Below are positions 51,856-61,564 of a stretch of 64,000 bases of DNA, piece by piece. Below the pieces are notes generated by a model, which saw nothing but the letters and a program-made list of their open reading frames with translations, did no database searches and was not told where the DNA came from. Position 1 is the stretch's first letter. Every line of letters begins with the position of its first letter. Origin of the DNA: Pseudomonas sp. W4I3 (GTDB lineage: Bacteria; Pseudomonadota; Gammaproteobacteria; Pseudomonadales; Pseudomonadaceae); contig NZ_JAUSXS010000001.1 of NCBI RefSeq assembly GCF_030816195.1, positions 891,501 through 955,500 of the forward strand, in the 5' to 3' direction. Position numbers and translations under genes: made by a program.

Positions 51856-52960
51856 AGCCGAGTACCTCCACCTGTTGCGCCCAGCGCCCGGCGCGGTTGC
51901 GCAGCTCTTCGGCGTTGTGCGACGAACCATTTACCGCCAGTAATAATTGCCCCAGGGCATGCCCCTGGATGCGTTCCACACCGCCTTGCAGCAAACGCAC
52001 GCGGCCGCCGAGGGCGCTGAACAGTGCGGCCAGGTCCGGTTCGTCTGTGTCGCTGCCGGTGAACTGCAAGCGCAACACCAATGCGGCATCTGCCGAGGCG
52101 GGTGTGGCGTGCAGGCGGCTTTGCAGCTCGGGTGGCAAGCCGTGCTGCAGCGGTGCGAGCAGGGTTTTGCTGACGTCATGCTGTGGGTTGCCAAACACTT
52201 GCCACACCGAGCCCTGCTCGACGATACGCCCGTGTTCCAGCACGACTACGCGGTCGCAGATTTCGCGGATCACCGCCATCTCATGGGTGATCAGCACGAT
52301 GGTCAGGCCCAGGCGCTGGTTGATCTCGCGCAGCAGGCCGAGGATCGATTGGGTGGTTTCCGGGTCCAGCGCCGAAGTGGCCTCGTCGCACAGCAGGATC
52401 TCGGGGTCGTGCACCAGCGAACGGGCGATGCCCACGCGTTGTTTCTGCCCGCCCGAGAGCTGCGCCGGATAAGCCGTGTGCTTGTCCTGCAAACCCACCA
52501 GCTCCAGCAGTTCACGCACCTTCTGCTCACGCTGCGGCTTGGGCACCCCGGCGACCTTGAGCGGCAGTTCCACGTTCTGCCACACGGTCTTGGCTGACAT
52601 CAGGTTGAAGTGCTGGAAGATCATGCCGATGCGACGGCGCAGCGCTACCAGGCGGTCTTCGTCGAAACCGCCGATGTCCACCTGATCGATCAGCACGCGC
52701 CCGCTGCTGGGTTGTTCCAGGCGATTGATGGTGCGGATCAGTGATGACTTGCCGGCGCCGCTGCGGCCGATGATGCCGAACACTTCGCCACGCGCAATCG
52801 CCAGGTCGATGCCTTGCAGGGCATGCACCGTGCCGTCATAGGTTTTGCCCAGGTTGATGAAACGCACATGGGCGCTGTTCAAGCCTGGATGCAGTTCGGT
52901 CTGCTCGGCGTCCCTGGGCAATGTGCCCAGGTCGCGCAGTTGGGCGTTGGCGGCGCTCAT
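51845..52960 (-). CDS. metN: Methionine-type ABC transporter ATPase MetN
   Basis: 371 residues. An N-terminal extension of about 28 residues precedes the ATPase core. Walker A is GRSGAGKSS, the signature [15 protein letters not shown], Walker [16 protein letters not shown] and the switch histidine [14 protein letters not shown]. The C-terminal about 100 residues form the NIL-type regulatory domain that binds methionine and inhibits transport in MetN proteins. Its start overlaps the metQ stop by 4 nt. Confidence 0.92.
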   Translation of the reverse strand: MSAANAQLRDLGTLPRDAEQTELHPGLNSAHVRFINLGKTYDGTVHALQGIDLAIARGEVFGIIGRSGAGKSSLIRTINRLEQPSSGRVLIDQVDIGGFDEDRLVALRRRIGMIFQHFNLMSAKTVWQNVELPLKVAGVPKPQREQKVRELLELVGLQDKHTAYPAQLSGGQKQRVGIARSLVHDPEILLCDEATSALDPETTQSILGLLREINQRLGLTIVLITHEMAVIREICDRVVVLEHGRIVEQGSVWQVFGNPQHDVSKTLLAPLQHGLPPELQSRLHATPASADAALVLRLQFTGSDTDEPDLAALFSALGGRVRLLQGGVERIQGHALGQLLLAVNGSSHNAEELRNRAGRWAQQVEVLGYVV

Positions 52961-53772
52961 TTTTTATCGTCCCAGCCGACTTGGTAAAGCTTGCCGAGAG
53001 ATTTATCCAGGGCGGCGCGCACCACTGGCGAGTGCTGGTAGATGTCGACGAACTTGATCACCCGCGGGTCGGTTTTGCTCTTGGGCTGGATCACGAACTG
53101 GATCACGTATTCCGGGTGGTCGAGGCCGTCGAACAGCAGCGCCGATTCCGCATCGAAGGTCTTGGACAGGCGGATGTACGCCGGGTAGCCCTGCACCAGG
53201 TCGGCGTCGTCATAGGCGCGCACCAGTTGCACGGCTTCCACCTGCAGGATCTTGATCTTTTTCGGGTTGCTGACGATGTCGTCTTCGGTGGCCTTGTAGC
53301 CCACGCCCGGCTTGAGGGTGATCAGCCCGGCCTTGGCCAGCAGCTGCAGGCCACGTCCGCTGTTGATCGGGTCGTTGGCGATGGCCACGCTGGCGCCTTC
53401 GGGCAGGTCGTTGAAGCTTTTGTACTTCTTCGAATACAGGCCGACGTTGTTGATGATGCCCGGCGCGTAAGGCACCAGGTCAAACCCGGCGGCGGCCTTG
53501 GCGTTTTCCAGGAAGGGAATGTGCTGGAAGTAGTTCACGTCGATATCGCCGGCGGCGAGGCTGACGTTCGGTGCGATCCAGTCGGTGAACTCCACCAGTT
53601 CGACTTTAAGGCCCTGTTTGCCGGCTTCTGCTACAGCGGCTTCCAGGGGGATGGCGAAGGCGGCGGTGGTGCCGACTTTCAACGGCGCGTCGTTGGCCAT
53701 TACGGCTGAGCTGAACAGGCCGAAGGCCAAGGCCAGTGCTTTGACTGGGTGGGTGAGCAGTGTCTTTTTCAT
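52957..53772 (-). CDS. metQ: MetQ-type substrate-binding protein
   Basis: 271-residue precursor with a signal peptide ([14 protein letters not shown], then NDAPL) and no lipobox. NlpA/MetQ-family landmarks are [61 protein letters not shown] and a late [16 protein letters not shown]. The orphan paralogue at 34078-34860 has the more canonical NTNYALEAG in the same place. This protein has diverged in the ligand region, hinting at a different sulfur compound. It heads metQ-metN-metI. Confidence 0.88.
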   Translation of the reverse strand: MKKTLLTHPVKALALAFGLFSSAVMANDAPLKVGTTAAFAIPLEAAVAEAGKQGLKVELVEFTDWIAPNVSLAAGDIDVNYFQHIPFLENAKAAAGFDLVPYAPGIINNVGLYSKKYKSFNDLPEGASVAIANDPINSGRGLQLLAKAGLITLKPGVGYKATEDDIVSNPKKIKILQVEAVQLVRAYDDADLVQGYPAYIRLSKTFDAESALLFDGLDHPEYVIQFVIQPKSKTDPRVIKFVDIYQHSPVVRAALDKSLGKLYQVGWDDKK

Positions 53773-53809
53773 AAGTGTTTTCCAGTCATAAGAAACAATG
53801 AAGATCCAA

Positions 53810-53898
53810 TGTGGGAGGGGGCTTGCTCCCGATGAGGCAGTGTCAGTGAGTACAGCTGTGTCTGACCCGCTGTTATCGGGAGCAAGCCCCCTCCCACA
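53810..53898. repeat. REPIN between metQ and the LLM monooxygenase gene
   Basis: Inverted REP units lie 8 nt before the stop codon of the monooxygenase gene and within its presumed transcript to metQ, where it could attenuate read-through. Confidence 0.9.
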
Positions 53899-53906
53899 TT
53901 TGGAAT

Positions 53907-55259
53907 TCAGTGGCGGTAGGTCGCGCCGGTGTGTTGTTCGGGTAAGCGGGCAGTGCCCTGGAATACTTTTTCCCTGAGTGTCCCGTCCTCATACGCAGTC
54001 TTGTAGGAACCACGTCGCTGCAACTCCGGCACCACCAGATCAATGAAATCCACGTAACTTTCCGGCGTGACAATGCGTGTGAGGTTGAAACCATCCAGCC
54101 CGGTTTCGCTGATCCACGACTCCAGTTCATCCGCCACCTGTTCAGGCGAGCCCACCAGGGTGATGTAGCGCCCACCGAGGGCGTGCTGCTCGAGCAACTT
54201 GCGTCGGGTCCAGTCGTTGTTCTGCAGGTTTTTAGTGGCTGACTGGATGGCGTTGCTCTTCACGTACTGGATCGGTTCATCCAGTTCGTACGCGGAAAAG
54301 TCGATCGCGGTGGACGCCGAAAAGTGCGCCACACCAGCCTCCGCGCTGGCGTAGCTGAGGTACTCGGCGTGCTTGGCCCAAGCCAATGCCTCGGTCGCGC
54401 CGACGATCACGTTCAGCCCCATGAACACCTTGATGTCATCCGGGTTACGCCCGGCCTCGACCGCGCTGGCGCGCACCTTGTCCACCTGGATCTTGGTGGC
54501 GGCCTTGTTCTGCCCGCTGATGAAGACGCACTCGGCGTGGCGCCCGGCGAACTGCAGGCCGCGCTCCGAACTGCCGGCCTGGAACAGCACCGGCGTACGC
54601 TGCGGCGATGGCTCGCAGAGGTGATAGCCCTCCACCTGGTAGAACTCGCCGTGGTGTTCAACCTTGTGCACCTTGCCCGGCTGCGCATACACCCGCGCCT
54701 GGGAGTCGTTGATGACTGCGTCATCTTCCCAGCTGCCTTCCCAGAGTTTGTACAGCACCTCCAGGTATTCATCGGCCTGGTCATAACGGCGGTCATGCTC
54801 GACTTGCTCGGTCAGGCCCATGGCCTTGGCGGCGCTGTCGAGGTAGCCGGTGACGATGTTCCAGCCCACCCGGCCGCGGCTCAGGTGATCGAGGGTGGAC
54901 ATGCGTCGGGCGAACAGATACGGCGGCTCGTAGGTCAGGTTGGCGGTAAGGCCGAAGCCAAGGTTGCGGGTCACCGCCGCCATGGCCGAGACCAGCAGCA
55001 GCGGGTCGTTCACCGGCAATTGGATCGACTCTTTGAGCGGCACGTCGATGGACTGCTGGTACACGTCATACACGCCGACGATATCGGCGATAAACAAACC
55101 GTCGAACAGCCCGCGTTCCAGGGTTTTGGCCAGGTCCGTCCAGTACTCGAGGGTCTTGTACTGGGTGGACGTGTCCCGAGGATGAGTCCACAGGCCGTGG
55201 TTGATATGCCCGATGCAGTTCATGTTGAAGGCATTGAGCAGGATTTTTTTCTTGCTCAT
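53907..55259 (-). CDS. LLM-class FMN-dependent monooxygenase (DszA/SnaA/NtaA family)
   Basis: 450 residues. The family start MSKKKILLNAFNMNCIGHINHGLW is characteristic of the NtaA/SnaA/DszA branch, which uses FMNH2 from a partner reductase to oxygenate organic substrates, including sulfones. Other landmarks are FDGLFIADIVGVYDVY, LDHLSRGRVGWNIVTGYLDSAAKAMG and VLFQAGSSERGLQFAGRHAECVF. Its start codon overlaps the stop of the upstream SfnB-like gene (TGATG). Neighbours point to sulfur release from a sulfone or sulfonate-like compound. No FMN reductase is encoded nearby. Confidence 0.88.
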   Translation of the reverse strand: MSKKKILLNAFNMNCIGHINHGLWTHPRDTSTQYKTLEYWTDLAKTLERGLFDGLFIADIVGVYDVYQQSIDVPLKESIQLPVNDPLLLVSAMAAVTRNLGFGLTANLTYEPPYLFARRMSTLDHLSRGRVGWNIVTGYLDSAAKAMGLTEQVEHDRRYDQADEYLEVLYKLWEGSWEDDAVINDSQARVYAQPGKVHKVEHHGEFYQVEGYHLCEPSPQRTPVLFQAGSSERGLQFAGRHAECVFISGQNKAATKIQVDKVRASAVEAGRNPDDIKVFMGLNVIVGATEALAWAKHAEYLSYASAEAGVAHFSASTAIDFSAYELDEPIQYVKSNAIQSATKNLQNNDWTRRKLLEQHALGGRYITLVGSPEQVADELESWISETGLDGFNLTRIVTPESYVDFIDLVVPELQRRGSYKTAYEDGTLREKVFQGTARLPEQHTGATYRH

Positions 55260-56452
55260 CAGATGGTCCCCCGCAGCGGTGGGTTTTCATCGTTGAGGTA
55301 GTAATTGCCCACTGCGTGATACTTCCAGCGCACCGGGTCGTGCAGGGTGTGAACCCGTGCGTTGCGCCAGTGGCGGTCCAGGCCGTGCTCGGCGAGGGTC
55401 GCCTGGCTGCCGGCCAGTTCGAACAGTGTGCTGCCGGCGGCCAGGGAGATTTCGGTGCTCAAGGCGCGCACTTCGGCGACGGCGATGGAGGCGGCCGCGA
55501 CCGTCTGGGCATTGCTGTCGGCCTGGGCGCGGTCGAGGAATTCGCCGGAGCGCTCAAGTAACGCTTCGGCGGCGTGCAGGCGAATACTCAAGTGACCGAA
55601 ACTCTTCAAGGTCAGCGGGTCTTCGGTGGCCTTGTCACTGCCCGAGTCGATCCAGGGGCGGGTCTTGGTGCGCACAAAATGCAGTGCGTCTTCGAAGGCC
55701 GCGCGGGCGATGCCGGTGTCGATGGCGGCGTGAAGAATCTGCGCCAGTGGGCCAACGGTGGTCGGGCGCTCGAAGGCGCTCTGGAACGGGACCACGTCCT
55801 GCGCCGCCACCCACACGTTGTCGAACACCACCGAGCCGCTGCCGGTGGTGCGCTGGCCGAAGCCGCTCCAGTCGTCGATCACGGTCAGGCCCGTGCTGTC
55901 GCGGGGCACGAAGGCCAGCTGCTGGACGCCGTTTTCATCCACCACCGAGGTGGGGATGCGCTGGGCATAGATCGCGCCGGTGGCGTAGAACTTGCGGCCA
56001 TTGATGCGAAAACCCTCGCCGTCACGGGTGAGCTGGGTGACGCGGTCATGGGCGGTCTTGGTGCCCAGCTCCGCCAGGGCGTTGCCAAAGCGCTGGCCGG
56101 CCAGCACCTCGGCGTACAGCCGCTGCTGTTGTTCAGGGCTGCCGTTCACGCGCAGCACTTCAAGGGCATAAAAATGGTTTTGCGGGATCTGGCCCAGGGA
56201 GGCATCGGCCTGGGCAATCAGCGCAATGACCTTGGCCAGGGTGACGTTGGACACGCCAGCGCCGCCGTAGGCCTTGGGCACGCTGATGCCCCACAGGCCG
56301 GAGCGCGTGAACGCGTCCAGCTCGGGCAGTGGCAGGCGCCGCTCGCGGTCGCGCTGGGCGCTGTCGCGGCGCAGGTCTTCGGCCAGGTCACTGGCGACAA
56401 CAAGGGCGTGTTCGTCGCCGCTGATCACCGCGACGTGAGTAGAAAGAGTCAT
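55259..56452 (-). CDS. sfnB: SfnB-family sulfur-acquisition oxidoreductase (copy 1)
   Basis: 397 residues of the acyl-CoA dehydrogenase-like flavin monooxygenase fold (DszC/SfnB branch). It has VPKAYGGAGVSNVTLAKVIALIAQADASLGQIPQNHF and the FYATGAIYAQ segment. The C-terminus is strongly conserved with copy 2 (LDRHWRNARVHTLHDPVRWKYHAVGNYYLN). Relatives oxygenate sulfur compounds with reduced flavin and are induced by sulfate starvation. It lies between copy 2 and the LLM gene on one strand. Confidence 0.87.
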   Translation of the reverse strand: MTLSTHVAVISGDEHALVVASDLAEDLRRDSAQRDRERRLPLPELDAFTRSGLWGISVPKAYGGAGVSNVTLAKVIALIAQADASLGQIPQNHFYALEVLRVNGSPEQQQRLYAEVLAGQRFGNALAELGTKTAHDRVTQLTRDGEGFRINGRKFYATGAIYAQRIPTSVVDENGVQQLAFVPRDSTGLTVIDDWSGFGQRTTGSGSVVFDNVWVAAQDVVPFQSAFERPTTVGPLAQILHAAIDTGIARAAFEDALHFVRTKTRPWIDSGSDKATEDPLTLKSFGHLSIRLHAAEALLERSGEFLDRAQADSNAQTVAAASIAVAEVRALSTEISLAAGSTLFELAGSQATLAEHGLDRHWRNARVHTLHDPVRWKYHAVGNYYLNDENPPLRGTI

Positions 56453-56491
56453 GGGGGCTCCAGAAGCTCGTGGAAAAAGTGTTCTGGTTGG

Positions 56492-57733
56492 TCAAATCCA
56501 GGAATGGCGAGCCGGCAATGTGCCGTTCAAGCGATAGGCGCCGATGGCGTGATACTTCCAGCGCACCGGGTCATGCAGCGTGTGCACCCGCGCGTTGCGC
56601 CAGTGCCGGTCAAGGTTGAATTCGGCGAGGGTGGCGCGGCTGCCGGCCAGCTCGAAGAGTTTTTCGCTGACCAGCAATGACACTTCGGTCGTCAGTACCT
56701 TGGCTTCGGCGACGGCAATCGACGCGCGTGCGGCCGACTGCGCGGTGATGGGCGCGGCGCTGACCTCGTCCAGTACCTGGCCGGCTTTGCGCAGCAGCGC
56801 TTGCGCGGCATGCAGCTCGATTTTCAGCTTGCCGATGTCCGCGATCACATACAGGTCGTCGCTGGCCCGCTCGGCCTTGGCGTCGATCCACGGACGCGAG
56901 CGCTCACGTACGAAGGCGATGGTGTCGTCCAGCGCACCACGGGCAATGCCGGCGTCGATGGCGGCCTGGATCAGTTGCGACACGGCACCCTGGATATTCG
57001 GGCTTTCGCCCAGGCGCCAGTTTTCCACCACCAGCTCGGCGTCCACCGACACCCGGTCAAGCAGCACGGTGCCGCTGGCGGTGGTGCGTTGGCCAAAGCC
57101 CGACCAGTCATCCACGATGCGCAGCCCCTCGCTGCCACGGCGCACAAACGCCATGACCTGCTTGCCGTCATCGTTGAGGGCTTTGATGGCCACCCAGTGG
57201 GCAAAGAGTGCGCCGGTGGAATAGAACTTCTGGCCGCTGACCACATAACCGTCACCTTTGGCGGTGATGCGCGCCTTGAGCTCCAGGGTGTTTTTGGTGC
57301 CGCGTTCCGGGCCGCCATTGCCGATGCGCCAGCCGTCGAGCACGCTCTGGAACAGCTGTTTTTTCTGACGCTCGCTGGCGGTGTTCTGCAGCAGGTGCAG
57401 GATGCCGAAATGGTTTTGCGGGATCTGCCCGAGCGCCGGGTCGGCCGCGCTGATGATCGCGAAGACTTCGGCCAGGGTGACGAACGAAACCTGCGGGCCG
57501 CCGTACTCGCGGGGAATGGAAATACTGCCCAACCCGCTGCGGGTGAACTGTTCGATCTGTGCCCAAGGCAATTGGCGCTGCTGGTCGCGCTTGGCGGCTT
57601 GCAGGCGCGCGGCGTCGGCCAGCGCATGGGCCGCGCTCAGCGCCTCGGCGTCGTTGCGCAGCACGGTGGCCGGCAACAACAGGGGGGCTGCGTCCAGATC
57701 ACTCTGGGGGGGTGTTAGAGCCAAGTTAGACAT
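56492..57733 (-). CDS. sfnB: SfnB-family sulfur-acquisition oxidoreductase (copy 2)
   Basis: 413 residues, a paralogue of copy 1. Shared segments are IPREYGGPQVSFVTLAEVFAIISAADPALGQIPQNHF, KFYSTGALFAH, DDWSGFGQRTTASGTVLLD and the C-terminal HWRNARVHTLHDPVRWKYHAIG. The first 40 residues are an extra N-terminal extension. It is the first gene of the sfnB-sfnB-LLM-metQNI unit and follows an AT-rich promoter. Two tandem copies suggest successive oxygenation steps or two substrates. Confidence 0.87.
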   Translation of the reverse strand: MSNLALTPPQSDLDAAPLLLPATVLRNDAEALSAAHALADAARLQAAKRDQQRQLPWAQIEQFTRSGLGSISIPREYGGPQVSFVTLAEVFAIISAADPALGQIPQNHFGILHLLQNTASERQKKQLFQSVLDGWRIGNGGPERGTKNTLELKARITAKGDGYVVSGQKFYSTGALFAHWVAIKALNDDGKQVMAFVRRGSEGLRIVDDWSGFGQRTTASGTVLLDRVSVDAELVVENWRLGESPNIQGAVSQLIQAAIDAGIARGALDDTIAFVRERSRPWIDAKAERASDDLYVIADIGKLKIELHAAQALLRKAGQVLDEVSAAPITAQSAARASIAVAEAKVLTTEVSLLVSEKLFELAGSRATLAEFNLDRHWRNARVHTLHDPVRWKYHAIGAYRLNGTLPARHSWI

Positions 57734-57920
57734 CAGCGCCGCTCCTTGGCTGCACGTAATGCCCTGGCGTTATGCACCGGGGTAATTCTGACCATACCGA
57801 CCTCGCATTCAATGAAATAAAAACAGAAAAATCAGGAATGTCCGGTGGTCCGGTGCATATACCCTAAGCGTGTTTATTTTTTAAATAAACTAACTTTTAG
57901 GAATATGCATAGAAGGGGCA
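57734..57920 (-). promoter_or_regulatory. Promoter region of the sfnB-LLM-met unit
   Basis: The gap contains an AT-rich palindromic stretch, TTTATTTTTTAAATAAA (near 57871-57887), and TTTTAGGAATATGCATAG close to the neighbouring gene. These resemble sulfur-gene promoters elsewhere in the window. No -24/-12 sigma-54 site with correct spacing is seen on the minus strand. Confidence 0.35.
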
Positions 57921-58697
57921 TCACCCCGGTTCGCAGGGCGAGCCGAAAGGGCGGGCTCGATAGGCTGCCTTGGCTGCGTCGGGGCACATGGGAATCCAGG
58001 CGGCAATGCGCAAAGTGCGGGCCGGCGCCCAGCGTGAGTTGTTGCCGACCCGATCGAGAATGCAGTACGTCACCTCCAGGCGGCAGTCGTCGCCGCCCTC
58101 GATAATCACCGTCGACGGCACCCAGACCTGCACCGCCAGGCCGACGGCCTTAGCCTGGATTGCCGGCAGGTCCATGCGTATGTCACCCCAGCGCAGGGTG
58201 ATGGCATCGCCACTGGCCATGTTCGCGTAAGGCTCGATGGTCAGCGGAATGCCGCGTTGCACCTGGCGACTGTTGACGCCCTGGCGGCGGATGGTTTCGG
58301 GCAGGTTGACGGGCGCCAGGTTCTGGTTTTCGTCGCTGTACAGGTTCGACGGCTCGCCGCCGGGGTAGTTGGTCTTGACCCGTACCTGGGTGGTGGCCGA
58401 GCGTGCCGGGCCGTGGCCGATTTGCATGACCTGGTAGTGCACGCGTGCCGGGCCGTCCTGTACAAAACTTTCCGGCACCCGCAGGTGGGTCGCCGTGCCG
58501 ATCTTGCCGGCCGTGACCCGGCGAGAGGCGGCAAAGCAGTTGTTCCAGAACAACTCGATCACGTCGCCTTCCTCCATGCCGGGGTAAGGCGCAATGTCGA
58601 CCTGCAATTGGGCGGCTGCGTGGGCGCTGATGCCGTTTCGAACGGCTTGGGGCAGGGTGGGTGCGGTCAGCATGGCCGGGGTTGTAGTGTGCGTCAT
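57921..58697 (-). CDS. Two-repeat beta-rich protein of unknown function
   Basis: 258 residues from ATG 58697, behind AAGGAGAACACTT. Two related modules occur: about 32-108 (VDIAPYPGMEEGDVIELFWN) and about 150-231 (LTIEPYANMASGDAITLRWG). Each begins with an I-x-PY-x-M-x-x-GD-x-I core and ends in V-x-Y-x-V/I, consistent with tandem Ig-like beta-sandwiches. No signal peptide or catalytic motif is visible. I cannot name the family. It might be a surface or secreted adhesin-like protein, but this is weak inference. The flanking genes are unrelated. Confidence 0.7.
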   Translation of the reverse strand: MTHTTTPAMLTAPTLPQAVRNGISAHAAAQLQVDIAPYPGMEEGDVIELFWNNCFAASRRVTAGKIGTATHLRVPESFVQDGPARVHYQVMQIGHGPARSATTQVRVKTNYPGGEPSNLYSDENQNLAPVNLPETIRRQGVNSRQVQRGIPLTIEPYANMASGDAITLRWGDIRMDLPAIQAKAVGLAVQVWVPSTVIIEGGDDCRLEVTYCILDRVGNNSRWAPARTLRIAAWIPMCPDAAKAAYRARPFGSPCEPG

Positions 58698-59078
58698 AAG
58701 TGTTCTCCTTGATGCAGCCAGCAGCAATCGTTCCGGGCCCTGGGCGCGGGTGCGCAAAGGGGGCCGAAAGAACGATTCAGTGAGTAGCCGGGATAGGATC
58801 CAATCCTCTGGACGCTAGATAAGAGGGTTGAGCGGCAGGCGTCAATGGCGGCAAAAGGCTAAACGGCGAGCTGGAGAATATTCAGAAGGGTCTGACTGGC
58901 AGAGGAATTTCAAGAAGGGCGTAGCGGGTTGTTTTACCAGCAGAAATGGCGATTGCGTGTAGGAGCGCCTCTCCGTGGTGAGGGAGCTTGCTCCCGCTGG
59001 GCTGCGCAGCGGCCACAAGTTTTTCAGGACCGCTTCACACCCCAGCGCAAGCAAACTTTCCAGCCACAACACGCCAAC
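58698..59078. other. Intergenic stretch with one REP-like hairpin
   Basis: This 381-nt gap holds no convincing gene. It contains the upstream region of the two-repeat gene and the hairpin at 58980-59014. Short frames in it lack ribosome-binding sites. Confidence 0.6.
58980..59014. repeat. REP-like hairpin of the GAGGGAGCTTGCTCCC family
   Basis: GGGAGC/GCTCCC and GGGCTGC/GCAGC form two small adjacent stems. It lies just beyond the stop of tcyN and may serve as its transcript end. Confidence 0.6.
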
Positions 59079-59825
59079 TCAATGCGCGAGAAACTTGCTC
59101 AGAAACTGCCGCGTGCGCTCTTCTTTCGGGTTGGCGAACAGCGCCTTGGCTTCGCCCTGTTCAACAATCACACCCTTGTCGAAAAAGATCACGCGGTTGG
59201 CCACATCACGGGCAAAGCTCATCTCGTGGGTGACGATCACCATGGTGCGATTTTCTTCGGCGAGGCTGCGGATGGTTGCCAGCACTTCACCGACCAGTTC
59301 GGGGTCGAGTGCGGACGTGGGTTCGTCGAACAGAATCACCTCGGGCTCCATGGCCAACGCACGAGCGATCGCCACACGCTGCTGCTGACCGCCGGACAAG
59401 CGCCGCGGATAAGCCGCCTCCTTGCCCGCCAGACCGACCCTGGCCAGTAGCTTGCGGCCCAGTTCGGTCGCCGCTTCGCGTGGCATCTTCTTGACCACGA
59501 TCGGGCCTTCGATGACGTTTTCCAGCGCGGTGCGATGGGGGAACAGGTTGAAGTTCTGGAAGACAAACCCGACGTGCTGGCGCAGGCGTCGCACCAGGCC
59601 CTGTTGCTGGTTGAGCGGCTTGCTGCCGTCGATCTGGATGTCGCCCACCTTGATACGGCCGCTGGTGGGTTCTTCGAGAAAATTCAGGCAGCGCAGGAAG
59701 GTGGTCTTGCCGGAACCGCTGGGGCCGATGATGGCCACGACTTCGCCGGCCTTGACCTCAAGGTCGATGCCGTTGAGCACCACCTGACCGTTGAATTGTT
59801 TGGTCAGTTTTTCAACCACGATCAT
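59079..59825 (-). CDS. tcyN: Cystine ABC transporter ATPase TcyN
   Basis: 248 residues from ATG 59825; the upstream in-frame extension to 60140 overlaps the permease and is rejected. Walker A is GPSGSGKTT, the signature [15 protein letters not shown], Walker [16 protein letters not shown] and the switch histidine [14 protein letters not shown]. It starts 2 nt after the tcyL stop. With tcyJ and tcyL it forms the cystine/cysteine importer of the FliY-YecS-YecC type. Confidence 0.92.
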   Translation of the reverse strand: MIVVEKLTKQFNGQVVLNGIDLEVKAGEVVAIIGPSGSGKTTFLRCLNFLEEPTSGRIKVGDIQIDGSKPLNQQQGLVRRLRQHVGFVFQNFNLFPHRTALENVIEGPIVVKKMPREAATELGRKLLARVGLAGKEAAYPRRLSGGQQQRVAIARALAMEPEVILFDEPTSALDPELVGEVLATIRSLAEENRTMVIVTHEMSFARDVANRVIFFDKGVIVEQGEAKALFANPKEERTRQFLSKFLAH

Positions 59826-59827
59826 GC

Positions 59828-60493
59828 TCAAGACTCCAGGTCGTGCCGGTTGACCCGGTCTTCCAGACGATTTTGCAGATGCGCCAGGATGCTCGCCAGG
59901 ATCCAGTAGATCAGGGCTGCGGACAGATACATGGTGAAAATTTCGAAGGTGCGCGCAGACACCAGTTGCGCCTGGCGGAACAGCTCGGGCACCTGGATGG
60001 TGGCGGCCAGCGCCGTGTCCTTGACCAGTGAAATAAAGCTGTTGCCCAGCGGCGGCAGGGCCGTGCGCATCGCTTGCGGCAGGATGGCCCGGCGCAACGT
60101 TTGCGCACGGGTCATGCCGATACTTGCGGCGGCTTCCCACTGGCCACGCTCGATGGAGGCGATGGCGGCCCGCAGGATTTCACAGGCATAGGCGGCCATG
60201 TTCAGCGAAAAGCCGATCATGGCAGCCGGGATCGGGTCCAGCTCGATGCCCACTTGCGGCAAGCCGTAGTAGATCAGGAACAGTTGCACCAGCAAGGGCG
60301 TGCCGCGAAAGAACGACACGTAGACGCGGGCGACCCAGCGCAGCAGCATGAAGCGCGACAAGCGCATCAGCGCCAGGCCGAAGCCCAGCACCAGGCCGAA
60401 AAACATCCCGCCCAGGCTGAGGATCACCGTGTAATACGCGCCCTTGAGCAGAAAGGGCGCGGAGTCCAGCGCGAGTTGGAAACCTGCTTCCAT
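59828..60493 (-). CDS. tcyL: Cystine ABC transporter permease TcyL
   Basis: 221 residues of the YecS type with about five helices. Family segments are [38 protein letters not shown] and [42 protein letters not shown] (EAA loop and following helix). It starts at the stop of tcyJ (TGA/ATG region at 60493), so it is coupled. Confidence 0.92.
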   Translation of the reverse strand: MEAGFQLALDSAPFLLKGAYYTVILSLGGMFFGLVLGFGLALMRLSRFMLLRWVARVYVSFFRGTPLLVQLFLIYYGLPQVGIELDPIPAAMIGFSLNMAAYACEILRAAIASIERGQWEAAASIGMTRAQTLRRAILPQAMRTALPPLGNSFISLVKDTALAATIQVPELFRQAQLVSARTFEIFTMYLSAALIYWILASILAHLQNRLEDRVNRHDLES

Positions 60494-61287
60494 TATTGAG
60501 TGACGTCAGCGTTGAAGTATTTCTCGGACAGCTTCTTCAAGGTGCCGTCGGCGCGCAGCTTGTCGAGGGCTTTGTTCACCGCGTCGAGCAGTTCAGGCTC
60601 GCCTTTGCGCAGGGCGATGCCGGACTCCTGGCGGGAGAAGGCGTCGCCGGCAGCGGCGGTGTCCTTGGCTTTCTTGGCGTATTCCAGCGCGGCCAGGCGG
60701 TCGATCAGGATCGCGTCAATGCGGCCGATGCGCAGGTCCTGGAATTTGGTCGGGTCGTCGTTGTAGGTCTTGATGATGGCTTTGGGTTGGTTGTCCTTGA
60801 GCCATTGTTCATAGTTGGTGCCCAGGCCCACACCGACTTTCTTGCCGGCCAGGTCATCGGCGGTCTTGATGGTGTCGACGTTCTTGGCCAGGGTCAGCGC
60901 CTGGATACCGGAGATGGTGTAGGGCTTGGAGAAGTCATACTTCTTCTTGCGCTCTTCGGAGATCGTCACTTGGTTGACCACGGCGTCCAGGCGCTTGGAT
61001 TCGAGGGCGGCGAGGATGCCGTCCCAAGGCGTGGCTTGCAGCTTGACCTTGACGCCCAGCTCCTTGGCCAGCGCCTCGGACAGCTCGACTTCGAAGCCAC
61101 TGAGCTTGCCGCTTTCATCGACAAAGCTGAAGGGTGGGTAGGTGCCTTCCAGGCCGATCTTGATCTCACCGGCTTTCTTGATGGTGTCCAGCTGCTCGCC
61201 GGCAACCGCCTGGCCGAGCACGCCTGCGCCGAGCGCCAGGCCCAATGTGCCGACCAGCAATGTGCGACGCAATACAGAAATAGTCAT
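60493..61287 (-). CDS. tcyJ: Cystine-binding periplasmic protein TcyJ (FliY)
   Basis: 264-residue precursor with a signal peptide (RRTLLVGTLGLALGAGVLGQAVA, cleavage before GEQ). The solute-binding family 3 core reads EIKIGLEGTYPPFSFVDESGKLSGFEVELSEALAKELG, typical of FliY cystine-binding proteins. It is encoded upstream of tcyL and tcyN and downstream of dcyD on the same strand, the order found around fliY-dcyD-yecS-yecC in enterics. The AT-rich region 61390-61445 upstream probably carries its promoter. Confidence 0.92.
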   Translation of the reverse strand: MTISVLRRTLLVGTLGLALGAGVLGQAVAGEQLDTIKKAGEIKIGLEGTYPPFSFVDESGKLSGFEVELSEALAKELGVKVKLQATPWDGILAALESKRLDAVVNQVTISEERKKKYDFSKPYTISGIQALTLAKNVDTIKTADDLAGKKVGVGLGTNYEQWLKDNQPKAIIKTYNDDPTKFQDLRIGRIDAILIDRLAALEYAKKAKDTAAAGDAFSRQESGIALRKGEPELLDAVNKALDKLRADGTLKKLSEKYFNADVTQ

Positions 61288-61461
61288 GAAGAGCCCCTAT
61301 GGTTTTTTATGGTGAGCAAAGCCGGTGACGCAGTAGCCGTATCCTGCCTTAAAGCGCGGTGCGCGTCTTCGCCTTCGGCGCGATGATAGTGCGGGTTTTT
61401 AAGACTTGAAAATAATATAAATCATATTTGATATTCGTTTTTTGAATATGCGCGAATCCAA
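61288..61461 (-). promoter_or_regulatory. AT-rich promoter region of tcyJ-tcyL-tcyN
   Basis: A tract of about 55 nt (61400-61455), with GATATTCG and ATATAAATCATATTTGATATT, stands out from GC-rich surroundings and lies 110-170 nt before the tcyJ start. A sulfur-responsive promoter is inferred. There is no gene. Confidence 0.4.
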
Positions 61462-61550
61462 TGTGGGAGGGGGCTTGCCCCCGATAGCGGTGCACCATTC
61501 AATACATGTGTTGGCGGACCCTCTGCTATCGGGAGCAAGCCCCTCCCACA
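61462..61550. repeat. REPIN between dcyD and tcyJ
   Basis: Inverted REP units flank a 40-nt centre. The right arm has lost one C (AAGCCCCTCCC). It ends 15 nt before the dcyD stop codon. Confidence 0.88.
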
Positions 61551-61564
61551 CTGACAGCATCTAG

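Noticed and set aside
57740..57762. A TGGC...TGC string as a sigma-54 promoter for the sfnB unit
   Set aside because: It is on the wrong strand for the genes and its GG-to-GC spacing is 11, not 10.
59826..60140. N-terminal extension of tcyN to 60140
   Set aside because: The extra 105 codons overlap the tcyL gene in another frame and lack any ABC ATPase similarity; the core starts at 59825.
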